DNA of 64,000 bases from Pseudomonadota bacterium (GTDB lineage: Bacteria > Pseudomonadota > Alphaproteobacteria > Rhizobiales > Beijerinckiaceae): positions 1 to 64,000 of the forward strand of contig JAKAJL010000016.1 in assembly GCA_021813805.1 (NCBI GenBank), written 5' to 3'. Shown in pieces: positions 10,459-18,750 of the stretch. The notes below the pieces were generated by a model that saw only the letters and a program-made list of their open reading frames with translations, was not told the DNA's origin and did not search any database. The position numbers and the translations under genes are program-made. Position 1 is the first letter of the stretch; each line of letters starts with the position of its first letter.

Positions 10459-10719
10459 CGGCTCTCTCCGTCGGCCGCCAAAGCGGCCAAAAGCTCATTG
10501 GCGTCGATGAAAATCATCTCCTCCCGCCCTCCGGAGCTGGCCACAGAGGGGAGCCTCGGCATGGTCGCGACGCGGCGAAAGGCGAGAAACGGACAACCCT
10601 GAAATCTCTTCTTCGTCGGTGACGACCCGATAGGTTCCGGCTGGTTGCGGACGTTCGAATTCAGGCAGCAAGAACGGATGGTTGAACGTCACGGTCGTCT
10701 CGGTGGTTCGGACGGGCAT
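10455..10719 (-). pseudogene. Small hypothetical gene broken by a one-base frameshift
   Basis: Translation from the ATG at 10719 (AAGGG-type ribosome site just upstream) gives MPVRTTETTVTFNHPFLLPE and ends in TYRVVTDEEEISGLS before leaving the natural frame. One base later the frame reads FLAFRRVATMPRLPSV, then REEMIFIDANELLAALAADG, and stops with a TGA overlapping the next gene's ATG. Length 265 is 3n+1, as expected for one extra base near 10590-10593. The family looks like a short rhizobial hypothetical protein with a TYRVVTDEEEI motif. It is either a recent pseudogene or a sequencing error; the intact translational coupling downstream argues the decay is recent or artefactual. Confidence 0.65.
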
Positions 10720-10845
10720 GTGTTTTCCCTTGGAGAAAAGCCCCGTCTGTCGGTTTTGACGGGTAATCGCTTCGTGGGCCTTCGGTTCGTCGCGCGAACC
10801 AGATTCCACTTTGCTTGAACCAAAGGTCCGCGAAGCGATTACGTT

Positions 10846-10980
10846 TTAGTGAGACTTCTGGGGCGGCTTGATTGGCGTAAAGCTGCTCGCCGCCATTAAG
10901 GGCGGATTCGGATTGGCGGCCGGCTTGACCGCCTTCGGCTTCTTGGCTTCGCGGTTGCCGCGTTTGCGTTCCCTGGCCAT
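10846..10980 (-). CDS. Basic micro-protein, RGNREAKKPK family
   Basis: 44 residues starting at the ATG at 10980, preceded by a good AGGAG site. The N-terminus carries the motif RGNREAKKPKA followed by a Pro/Ala-rich tail. A paralogue with the same N-terminal motif lies at 12022-12201. Such Lys-rich proteins beginning MA..-RGN-EAKKPK occur widely in Alphaproteobacteria without an assigned function; nucleic-acid binding is an inference from charge. Confidence 0.6.
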   Translation of the reverse strand: MARERKRGNREAKKPKAVKPAANPNPPLMAASSFTPIKPPQKSH

Positions 10981-11198
10981 GACAAACTCCTGTCGCGCAC
11001 CTCTGGACGGCGCGCTCGTGTGATATGCCAAGCCCACAACCCTTTCGGGGCGTGGGCTTCGCAAGCGCGGGCGGGGTGAAGTCGCATCGCACGCACCCGA
11101 AAATCGCTGGCCAAGTCGCCAGTACATCCGTGGTCGACCTGAAAAGTCGCCGGCGATTGCGCGGATTTTACGAGCCAAAACCCGCGGACGAAAAACTG

Positions 11199-11411
11199 TT
11201 AGAGCATGATTTCAAGCTTTTCGGCCGACATCTTCCCGCTCTTGCGGTCCGCCACAAGCTCGAAGGACACTTTGTCGCCCTCGCGCAATTGGTTGAGACC
11301 GGAACGTTCGACGGCGCTGATGTGAACGAAGGCGTCCTTGCCGCCGTCATCCGGCGCAATGAAGCCGAAGCCCTTTTCGGAATTAAACCACTTTACGGTT
11401 CCCTGAGACAT
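11199..11411 (-). CDS. cspA: Cold-shock domain protein
   Basis: 70 residues, the whole length being one cold-shock (OB-fold) domain. The RNP1 motif KGFGFI and RNP2 motif DAFVHIS are present, starting from [18 protein letters not shown]. These proteins bind single-stranded RNA/DNA as RNA chaperones in the cytoplasm. The upstream region 11412-11600 is unusually AT-rich and could provide a long 5' leader as in other csp genes, but I cannot assign a specific thermosensor structure. The gene stands alone. Confidence 0.95.
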   Translation of the reverse strand: MSQGTVKWFNSEKGFGFIAPDDGGKDAFVHISAVERSGLNQLREGDKVSFELVADRKSGKMSAEKLEIML

Positions 11412-12021
11412 GGAAACCCCTTTCTAGAAACGCTGCAGATGCTCGCCAGCACTGCCGCCGACGGTCGAAATCGCATTCTTGAGCACGATTATTGTGTGGC
11501 GCTGTGGAGTAATTTTCGTAAAAAATTACATCAGTATTTTGCCTATCGACATTCACAATATAAGTTGTTTTGAAAAAAATACAAGTGATAATAAATCTTA
11601 TATCACAGAGGCACCTGCCGCATGCGCCAAGAATGCCCCCGAAACGCATCTTGGACAGATGTTCAATTCATTTGTCGGTTTGTCAGCCGCGAAGGGACTG
11701 CAGGCGTCATCGAGCGGGTGTCAAATTAATTCACGCCCGAAATGGATCGTCACCCGTCTGAAATTCGAGGAGATCCAACCTCCGCTTCGAGCCGCTCATC
11801 GACGCGCCTGGCAAGTTTGGCGAATGTCCCCCCAGGGCCATGAAGCGACCTACACGCAGCGGGCCCGCAATTTCCGCTTCGAGCCGAACGCGGCCGCTGT
11901 CGGAACCGCCGTTGACGGTCGCCACGCGTCGGGGTTTCATCACCGGATATAGGTTCGTGGGTGAGACCCCGATAGCCGCGGCTAAAACTCCGCCCCTCCC
12001 CGAACGCGAGTTCGGCGGCGA
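11412..12021. other. Intergenic stretch with AT-rich csp leader region
   Basis: About 600 bases between the cold-shock gene and the next micro-protein. Bases 11480-11610 are strongly AT-rich compared with the flanks and probably hold the cspA promoter and leader. The remainder (11620-12021) contains only weak open frames on both strands with no recognisable product or convincing ribosome site. Confidence 0.4.
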
Positions 12022-12201
12022 TCATCGATTGCTCGGTTTTCGCGCCTGACCGATCAGGCCTTTTCCCCCGAATGGCGAGGCGGTTGGGCCGCCCTTGCCT
12101 TGCGCATTCTGATAGGCCGTGCCGGCGGCTTTTTTGGGTGCGTTCTTGTCCGCCTTCGGTTTCTTCGCCTCTTTGTTTCCTCTGATCTGACCTTTGGCCA
12201 T
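12022..12201 (-). CDS. Basic micro-protein, RGNKEAKKPK family
   Basis: 59 residues beginning at the ATG at 12201, preceded by a strong GGGAGGAAA ribosome site. It starts MAKGQIRGNKEAKKPKADKN and continues with an Ala/Gly-rich tail ending QARKPSNR. It is the paralogue of the 44-residue protein at 10846-10980, sharing the RGN-EAKKPKA core, and overlaps longer spurious frames. No function is known; the basic composition suggests nucleic-acid contact. Confidence 0.65.
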   Translation of the reverse strand: MAKGQIRGNKEAKKPKADKNAPKKAAGTAYQNAQGKGGPTASPFGGKGLIGQARKPSNR

Positions 12202-12246
12202 GATTTCCTCCCGCGTCGAAAGCGAAAAAGCGTCTGTCTTGTCGAA

Positions 12247-12645
12247 TCATTTGGCGAGCAATGGCTGCACGGCATCGAGTTGGAAGTCAGGCTTGGCGCG
12301 GCGGGCCTTGTTGGGCTGGCTGGCTGATGAACCTTCGGCGACCCGGACCGCCCTGGCGGCTTTGCCCGGCGCAAACGCGAGCTTTTTGTGTGCGGAGCAA
12401 TAGCTGTCTCCCCGCAGGCGCCGGCAGCCGCAAAAGCGGAAAGCCTCAAAATGCTGGGGATCGCCGATCGGCCAGCGGCACATATTGCCGCGCAGTTCCG
12501 AGAGGCGGACCGGCCGGGAGCCGGGCAGCGTCATCCATTTCGTGCTGACCGCCTGTGCGCCGATGAATCGCGAAGCCGCATCCTGCCGCTGCGCCAAGAC
12601 GTTTTTGAAATTGGGCTGTCCCAGCGAATTGCCGATTTTGTGCAT
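12247..12645 (-). CDS. GcrA C-terminal-like zinc-knuckle protein
   Basis: 132 residues from the ATG at 12645. The segment CRWPIGDP...FRFCGCRRLRGDSYCSAHKKLAF matches the Cys/His-rich C-terminal region of GcrA, the alphaproteobacterial sigma-70-binding cell-cycle regulator. The usual N-terminal helix-turn-helix (beginning with a W-T-EER-like motif) is absent; in its place is an unrelated 50-residue lead. It may bind RNA polymerase without binding DNA, or be a decayed copy. The tail after residue 95 is basic and low-complexity. It is preceded by GGGAAGCG as a likely ribosome site. Confidence 0.6.
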   Translation of the reverse strand: MHKIGNSLGQPNFKNVLAQRQDAASRFIGAQAVSTKWMTLPGSRPVRLSELRGNMCRWPIGDPQHFEAFRFCGCRRLRGDSYCSAHKKLAFAPGKAARAVRVAEGSSASQPNKARRAKPDFQLDAVQPLLAK

Positions 12646-13558
12646 TTTGATTTCGCTTCCCGCGAGAACAGGGCGTTCCGACGAAAACGCTCGGGTCTCT
12701 GATTGGTGGAAATAACCGCACATGTTGCAAAAAGCCGATCACGCCTTTCGCATCCCGCTTGCGGGGCTGGCAGAGCAAGCGTTGCGGGCTGGATGAGAAT
12801 CCGGCGCGAATTGCCCCGCGGTCGAACGGCACTATAGGACTCCGCCGCAACTTTTGCGAGGCATTTCAGTTTCGCCGTAATGCCAGCGGGCGAAAAGCGC
12901 ATGAACGAAGGTCCAATATCGAGGCCCCGGTGTTCGAGTCGGATTATTTGGACACGTTCGACAGACTCGTCGCCTTCGACGCCGAAACGACCGGCAAGCA
13001 CACGAACGATCACTTCGAGCCATTGATTGAGGCATGACAGGCAAGTCCGGCGAACGACCGTTTCGGGTCACTTGTGCGCGTTCCCTGTATTCGCGGAATG
13101 ACCGTTGATGGTTATGCTGCGGACTATGGCAATCAGGCGCGAAGGACGCCTCTGGGTCGACTCCGGCCGGTCACCCGTTGAGAGCAGCGATGGCTGCACC
13201 TTAGATCCGGCGCTACGCATCAGCAAAATTTCGCCACCAGGTCGAACCGCGTCTGCGCCTCAGGAAGTCGGCAACCACATTAAGTTGTTGGCCTTTTTCA
13301 TGGCCTTATTGAAAATCGAATTAAACAACTGCGTTATAAATCAAAGTGTTATGATTGCGATGTGATCCCGGCCAGGGCACCAAAACACCATCCAAGAACA
13401 TCCCAAAACATTAAAACCAACGGTAAAACAAGGGATTTTATCGTTATCGCCATCCCAAGGCGTCCAGCGGGGCGTTTGTCGGCATCCGGCGCGAAGATTG
13501 GTATATTTACTAATATGGGCGCGACGCCAACGAGGCATATGCCGACGGGCGCGCCAAC
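12646..13558. other. Gene-poor stretch with lowered GC
   Basis: About 900 bases with no supported gene. Several overlapping frames exist on both strands but none has a recognisable family, consistent codon use or a ribosome site. Bases 13280-13520 are distinctly AT-richer than the flanks, including a short potential hydrophobic frame on the minus strand (13349-13453). This is consistent with decayed foreign DNA. Confidence 0.35.
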
Positions 13559-13702
13559 ATGGCGCGTTCCGACCTTCGTATTCGCAACGCCAAACCCGGC
13601 GCGGTTCATCTCGACGGGAGCCTATGCTCTCGCCCCGACGAATTGGCGGGCGCGCTGATCATGCTGGCCGAAACCAAAGACTCCGGAAAGAGGGAGGCGT
13701 GA
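13559..13702 (+). CDS. Short hypothetical ORF, probable tail of a decayed mobilisation gene
   Basis: 47 residues from ATG 13559, ending IMLAETKDSGKREA. The same frame is readable upstream (RDANEAYADGRAN) back to a TAA at 13514, so this may be the 3' end of a truncated gene. Its TGA overlaps a GTG in the next frame (GTGA), a typical coupled-gene junction, which supports a former operon with the TraD-like remnant that follows. Product not recognised. Confidence 0.3.
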   Translation: MARSDLRIRNAKPGAVHLDGSLCSRPDELAGALIMLAETKDSGKREA

Positions 13703-14138
13703 GCGAAGCGCGGGGCCGCGTTCTTTCAGGGCCCGTCGCGGAGAACTGCATCGTCGGCTGGCCGCGACGCTGGCGGCGTTCCGGCGCGACCGGGCGGCGC
13801 ACAACCGGCGTCAGGCGGCGCTGGCGCGGCATGACATGCCGACCTGCCAGGTCGAGCGCGTCAAGCGCACGCGGCGTCTGATCGAACTCGGCCGCCGCGT
13901 CGTCAAGGCCGGCGTCGCGGACATCACCGGATACTATCGCGCCGTCATCGTCGGGGCGCTGCTCTGGATGGCCGACAAGCTCCAAAGCGATCAAGGGGAA
14001 AATGCGCGGGCGCTCGGGAGCGCGAAGGGGAAGCGGGCGTTCGAGACAGAACAGAAAGAAGAAGCGCTCACCGTCTCGCAGGAGCAGAGCAAGATCGGGC
14101 GTGACCGACAGCGGGCGGCTTGCGGTCAGTGCAAGTGA
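13699..14138 (+). pseudogene. TraD-like conjugation gene remnant, frameshifted
   Basis: The frame ending at 14138 contains RTRRLIELGRRVVKAGV followed by YYRAVIVGALLWMAD, resembling the small TraD protein of rhizobial/IncP-like conjugation systems (pattern R-R-IELGGLVVKAG...LLGALL). The same frame extends upstream as RRLAATLAAFRRDRAAHNRR but lacks a start codon there; the natural GTG at 13699 is in another frame, implying a frameshift near 13710-13730. An internal ATG at 13836 would give 100 residues. The tail after residue 60 is atypical, so the 3' end is probably also rearranged. Confidence 0.4.
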
Positions 14139-14418
14139 GTATGGAACACGACCCGTCGAGGCTCAGGCGCACGAATTGAAGCGCCCAGGCTTCGGCGCGT
14201 CGTCACTGGCTCTTGGGTGGGAACCGGCCATTGGCGGAAGGGAAGAAACAGGCCGGAGAGCGGCCAGAGCACGAAACAGCGCCACATGTGAACCGCCCGT
14301 CGCCGGAACCATGAATTTGACCGGTGGTGGGGGGCGGACTGGAATGCCCCCGCCCCGGCAATACATCCTTCGAAAATGACACGCATTTCCGAGATAGCGC
14401 CCCATCGCGGCGACGCCT
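14139..14418. other. Intergenic stretch, no supported gene
   Basis: About 280 bases between the conjugation remnant and the 3' end of the DUF2126 transglutaminase gene. Overlapping frames on both strands are shadows or lack signals; I see no convincing terminator. Confidence 0.4.
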
Positions 14419-17400
14419 TCACACGGCGGTCGGCCGTCTCAAATCCAGCGTGGTCGGGAAATCGCCCGAAGCCTCCCGCGCCGGCGGCCTGATGCGGCCC
14501 GGCGTATGGCCGTGGTCCTGGAAACGGGCAAGGCGGCGGGCCTCGGCCTCGAAGGAATTCACCGGGAAGGTCTCGTAATTGCGACCGCCGGGATGGGCCA
14601 TGTGATAGACGCAGCCGCCGAGCGATCTCTTGCTCCATTTGTCGATGATGTCGAAGGTCAGCGGGACATGGGGCCAGATGGTCGGGTGGTAGCCGGAATG
14701 CGGCTGCCAGGCCTTGAAGCGCACGCCGGCGACGGCCTCGCCGCGCTTGCCCGTGGAATTGAGCGGCAGGCGGCGGGTGTTGCAGGTCACGACGTGGCGG
14801 GCTTCGTTGAAGCCTTCGACCCGCACCTGCAAGCGTTCGACCGAGGAATCGACATAGCGCACCGTGCCGCCGATCCCGCCTTCCTCGCCCATCACATGCC
14901 AGGGCTCCAAAGCCTGGCGGAGTTCGAGCTTCACGCCGGAATGTTCGACCTGTCCATAGAAGGGAAAGCGGAACTCATATTGGGCGCGATACCATTCCTC
15001 ATCGAAATCATAGCCGGCGCGGCGCAGGTCTTCGAGCACATCGACAAAATCTTCCCAAACATAATGCGGCAGCATGAAGCGGTCGTGCAGGCTCGTGCCC
15101 CAGCGCGTCAGTGCGCCCTCCTGCGGCTCGCGCCAGAACCAAGCCACCAAAGCGCGCAGCAGAAGCTGCTGGGCGAGCGACATGCGCGCGTCGGGCGGCA
15201 TTTCGAAGGAGCGGAATTCGACCAGGCCCAGCCGCCCGGTCGGGCCGGAGGGCGAATAGAGCTTGTCGATGCAGATTTCGGCGCGATGGGTGTTGCCGGT
15301 CACGTCGGTCAGCAGGTTGCGGTAGAGCCGATCCACCAGCCAGGGCGGAATAAAACTCTGGCCCGGCCCGGGCGTATGGCTAAGCGCGATCTCCATTTCG
15401 TAGAGCGTGTCGTGGCGCGCCTCGTCGATGCGCGGCGATTGCGAGGTCGGGCCGATGAACAGGCCGGAGAACAGATAGGACAGCGAGGGGTGGCGCTGCC
15501 AATAGACGATGAGGCTTTTTAAGAGGTCGGGCCGGCGCAGGAACGGCGAATCGTTGGGCGTGGCGCCGCCGATGACGACGTGATTGCCGCCCCCGGTCCC
15601 GACATGGCGCCCGTCGATCATGAATTTTTCCGTGCCGAGTCGCGACAGCCGCGCCTGTTCATAGAGCACAGTGCTGATCTCGACCAGTTCGTCCCAATTG
15701 TCGGAAGGATGGACATTGACCTCGATCACGCCGGGATCGGGCGCGACGCGGATGACCTGAAGGCGCCAGTCGAGCGGCGGCGGATAGCCCTCGATATGGA
15801 CCGGCAGGCCGAGGTCCTTCGCCGTCGCTTCCACCGCGGCCAGCAGTTCCAGATAGTCTTCCAGAAAACCGACCGGCGGCATGAAAACATGCAAGCGCCC
15901 GTTGCGCGGCTCGACGCTGATCGCCGTGCGCACTTCGGACGAAAAGTCGAGCAGCTGCTGGTCCCAGAGTTGCTGGTCGGGCGCCACCGCGCCGCGCCGG
16001 TATTTCTGGGCGAAGGCCTCAGCCTTGGGCAGTTCCTGGCGCGGCTCGGTCGGGTCCTGAGCCGCGACGAAAAGATAGGCGCTCGGCGCGACAAAGGGCA
16101 GCGACGAGAGCGGCAGGCGGAAGCCGATCGGCGAATCGCCGGGGGTCAAAAAGATCGCGCCGCGCCGCAGCGGCCATTTCTGGCTGATCCAGCTCCGGGT
16201 CTGGGTTTGCGCGTTCCAGCGCTGCACCGGCAGGACGAAGCCGGTCGGCGTGTTCAGGCCCTGGCTGAAGACTTTGGCGAAACGGGCGCGCTCCTCCGGC
16301 TCGGCGAGCCTGCTGTCGCCGGGCGTGACATTCATCGGCAGTTCGGACTCCTTCAAAATCCATTGCGCCGGGTCTTCATACGCCGCCACGACGTAATCTT
16401 CAGGAATCATCAGCTTTTCGGCGATCGTCGCGCAGAAGACGCGCGCCTGCTCCGGCGTCGCCGGATTTTCGGGATTTTCGCGCGCGATCAGTTCGACGTC
16501 GCGCCAGATCGGCTCGCCGTCCTTGCGCCAATAGATCGAGAAGGTCCAGCGCGGCAGGCTCTCGCCCGGATACCATTTGCCCTGGCCGTAATGGAGAAAA
16601 CCATTGGGCGCGAAATTTTTACGCAGGCGACGGGTGAGGTCGTCCGCCAAGACCCTTTTGGTCGGACCGACGGCCTCGGTGTTCCATTCCGCCGACTGGT
16701 AGTCGTCGATCGAGACGAAAGTCGGCTCGCCGCCCATGGTCAGGCGCACGTCCTGGGCGCGCAAATCGGCGTCCACCCTTTTGCCCAGCGCGTCCAGCGC
16801 ATGCCAGGCTTCGTCGGAGAAGGGCGCGGTGACGCGCGGCTTTTCGTCCAGCCGCTCGACCGACATCTCAAAAGCGAAATCGCCGCGGGCGTCGCCGGAG
16901 AAAGAGCCCTCGATCGGCGCGACGGAGGCATAATGCGGCGCAGCGGCCAGCGGCAGATGGCCTTCGCCGGCGAACAGGCCGGAGGTCGGGTCGAGGCCGA
17001 TCCAGCCGGCGCCGGGAATATAGACCTCGGCCCAGGCGTGGAGATCGGTGAAATCGTGGTCGGTCCCCGAAGGCCCGTCGAGCGATTTCACGTCCGCGCG
17101 CAACTGGATCAGGTAGCCGGAAACGAAGCGCGCGGCGAAGCCCAGATGGCGCAAAACCTGCACCAGCAGCCAGGCGGTGTCGCGGCACGAGCCCGAGGCG
17201 AGCCGGAGCGTTTCCTCCGGGGTCTGCACGCCGGGCTCCATGCGCACCAAATATTTGATTTTTTGTTGTAAATCCTGATTGAGCCAGACCAGGAAATCGA
17301 CCGTCCCCCGCACTACGCGCGGGATCGTGTCGAGATAGCCTCGCAGCAACGGCCCGGCCGGCTCGGGCCCGACATAGGCCGAAATGTCCTTGGCGAGGGA

Positions 17401-17724
17401 GTCCGCATAAGCGAAGGGGAATCGTTGCGCGTAATCCTCGACGAAGAAGTCGAACGGGTTCTGGACCGCCATCTCGGCGATCAGATCGACCGTGATCGAA
17501 AACACGTCGGTGGGTTCCGGAAAAACCAGCCGCGCCAGATAATTGCCGTGCGGGTCCTGCTGCCAGTTGATGAAATGGTTTTGCGGCTCGATTTTCAGCG
17601 AATAAGCCATCACCGGCGTGCGGCAATGGGGGCCGGGGCGCAACCGGACGATCTGCGGCCCGAGCGAAACCGGCCGGTCATAGGAATAGCGGGTGGAATG
17701 GTGGAGCTTGGCGAGAATGGCCAT
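14419..17724 (-). CDS. Large transglutaminase-like protein with DUF2126
   Basis: 1101 residues, the normal size of this family. An N-terminal beta-domain (residues 1-110, from [19 protein letters not shown]) is followed by a transglutaminase-like cysteine-protease core. The catalytic Cys is in SGSCRDTA near 178, His in DLHAWAEVY near 227 and Asp in GLDPTSG near 240. DUF2126 follows from about 320 to the C-terminus. It probably acts in the cytoplasm since no signal peptide is visible. It is the last gene of a minus-strand cluster with a second transglutaminase and an ATP-grasp/alpha-E fusion. In comparative genomics these families co-occur and are predicted to make and cleave a peptide or amide tag; no substrate is known. 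Confidence 0.88.
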   Translation of the reverse strand: MAILAKLHHSTRYSYDRPVSLGPQIVRLRPGPHCRTPVMAYSLKIEPQNHFINWQQDPHGNYLARLVFPEPTDVFSITVDLIAEMAVQNPFDFFVEDYAQRFPFAYADSLAKDISAYVGPEPAGPLLRGYLDTIPRVVRGTVDFLVWLNQDLQQKIKYLVRMEPGVQTPEETLRLASGSCRDTAWLLVQVLRHLGFAARFVSGYLIQLRADVKSLDGPSGTDHDFTDLHAWAEVYIPGAGWIGLDPTSGLFAGEGHLPLAAAPHYASVAPIEGSFSGDARGDFAFEMSVERLDEKPRVTAPFSDEAWHALDALGKRVDADLRAQDVRLTMGGEPTFVSIDDYQSAEWNTEAVGPTKRVLADDLTRRLRKNFAPNGFLHYGQGKWYPGESLPRWTFSIYWRKDGEPIWRDVELIARENPENPATPEQARVFCATIAEKLMIPEDYVVAAYEDPAQWILKESELPMNVTPGDSRLAEPEERARFAKVFSQGLNTPTGFVLPVQRWNAQTQTRSWISQKWPLRRGAIFLTPGDSPIGFRLPLSSLPFVAPSAYLFVAAQDPTEPRQELPKAEAFAQKYRRGAVAPDQQLWDQQLLDFSSEVRTAISVEPRNGRLHVFMPPVGFLEDYLELLAAVEATAKDLGLPVHIEGYPPPLDWRLQVIRVAPDPGVIEVNVHPSDNWDELVEISTVLYEQARLSRLGTEKFMIDGRHVGTGGGNHVVIGGATPNDSPFLRRPDLLKSLIVYWQRHPSLSYLFSGLFIGPTSQSPRIDEARHDTLYEMEIALSHTPGPGQSFIPPWLVDRLYRNLLTDVTGNTHRAEICIDKLYSPSGPTGRLGLVEFRSFEMPPDARMSLAQQLLLRALVAWFWREPQEGALTRWGTSLHDRFMLPHYVWEDFVDVLEDLRRAGYDFDEEWYRAQYEFRFPFYGQVEHSGVKLELRQALEPWHVMGEEGGIGGTVRYVDSSVERLQVRVEGFNEARHVVTCNTRRLPLNSTGKRGEAVAGVRFKAWQPHSGYHPTIWPHVPLTFDIIDKWSKRSLGGCVYHMAHPGGRNYETFPVNSFEAEARRLARFQDHGHTPGRIRPPAREASGDFPTTLDLRRPTAV

Positions 17725-17850
17725 TGCGGCGAAAGCCTCTATTGGCGGCGGCTTGGGGATTTTTTATGACGACCGAAGCGCAGGCCTGTCACGTCCGAAA
17801 AGCAGGCTTTTCGCCTTGGCGCGCGGCGCGCCGCCCAAGAAACGGGCGCC

Positions 17851-18750
17851 TCATCCGAAAGTCGGCGGCGCGTCTTCCGATGGCAAAGGGATCACATCCA
17901 CGGCGACCTCGACGTCCTGGCCGCCGGACGACAGGATGACCCCGTCGATCGGCGAAATGTCGGCGTAATCGCGTCCTTCCGCGAGCACGATGTGATCGTC
18001 GCCGACCAGCATGTTGTTGGTAGGGTCGAGGCCGACCCAGCCGTCGATCGGGCCGCACCATACCGCCACCCAGGCGTGGGTGGCGTCGGCGCCTTCCAGC
18101 CTTTTTTGCCCCGCCGGGGGCGCCGTGCGCAGATAGCCGCTGACATAGCGCGCCGGCACGCCCACGCCGCGCAGGCCGGCGATCATGATATGGGCGAAGT
18201 CCTGGCACACGCCCTTCTTCTTTGCGAAGGCCTCGCCGAGCGGCGTCGAGACCAGGGTCGCCTTGGGGTCGTAGTCGAAATCCTCCCAGATGCGCTCCAT
18301 CAGTTCGCTCGCGCCATCCAGAACCTGCCGGCCGGACGGAAAAATTTTCCGCGCATAGGCGACCGCCGGCTCGTCGAGCGTGACGACCCGGCTCGCATAA
18401 ATGAAATGGGCGGGCGATTGGGGCCCGAGATCCTTCACCGAAAAAGCTTGCTGGCGCACGTCCTCCCACACCGCCGTCGCCGCCGGCGCGACGGGGCGGG
18501 ACACGGCGATGCGCGCGCGCGCCTCCACCCTGAGCTCGCGATGTTCCGACTCGATGTGGACGATCTCGAAATCATTGCCGAAAAAGTCCCGGCGCTGGAT
18601 GCGCTTCGCCGCCGCTGGATCGATGTCGACTCCCACGTCGATCACTTTTTGCCCGGCGCGACTCGTCGGACGAAGCCGCAGCGCGCAGAGCGAAAAAGCG
18701 ACGGGCGCCTCGTAGCTGTAGGTGGTGACGTGCCGGATGTCGTAGATCAC
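17851..18750 (-). CDS. Transglutaminase-like cysteine protease family protein
   Basis: 299 residues starting at GTG 18750. The start is chosen because it forms a GTGA overlap with the stop of the upstream ATP-grasp/alpha-E gene and gives the family's usual N-terminus (IYDIRHVTTYSYEAPV). The transglutaminase N-terminal beta-domain covers residues 1-110. The catalytic triad is intact: Cys in KKGVCQDFAH near 180, His in THAWVAVW near 225, Asp in GLDPTNN near 241. It is cytoplasmic by appearance and likely cleaves or transfers isopeptide/amide bonds made by the adjacent ligase-like protein. A longer open frame reading into the upstream gene is a shadow. Confidence 0.88.
   Translation of the reverse strand: MIYDIRHVTTYSYEAPVAFSLCALRLRPTSRAGQKVIDVGVDIDPAAAKRIQRRDFFGNDFEIVHIESEHRELRVEARARIAVSRPVAPAATAVWEDVRQQAFSVKDLGPQSPAHFIYASRVVTLDEPAVAYARKIFPSGRQVLDGASELMERIWEDFDYDPKATLVSTPLGEAFAKKKGVCQDFAHIMIAGLRGVGVPARYVSGYLRTAPPAGQKRLEGADATHAWVAVWCGPIDGWVGLDPTNNMLVGDDHIVLAEGRDYADISPIDGVILSSGGQDVEVAVDVIPLPSEDAPPTFG

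Noticed and set aside
13349-13453. Short hydrophobic minus-strand frame
   Set aside because: No ribosome site and it lies in low-GC degraded DNA; left as background.
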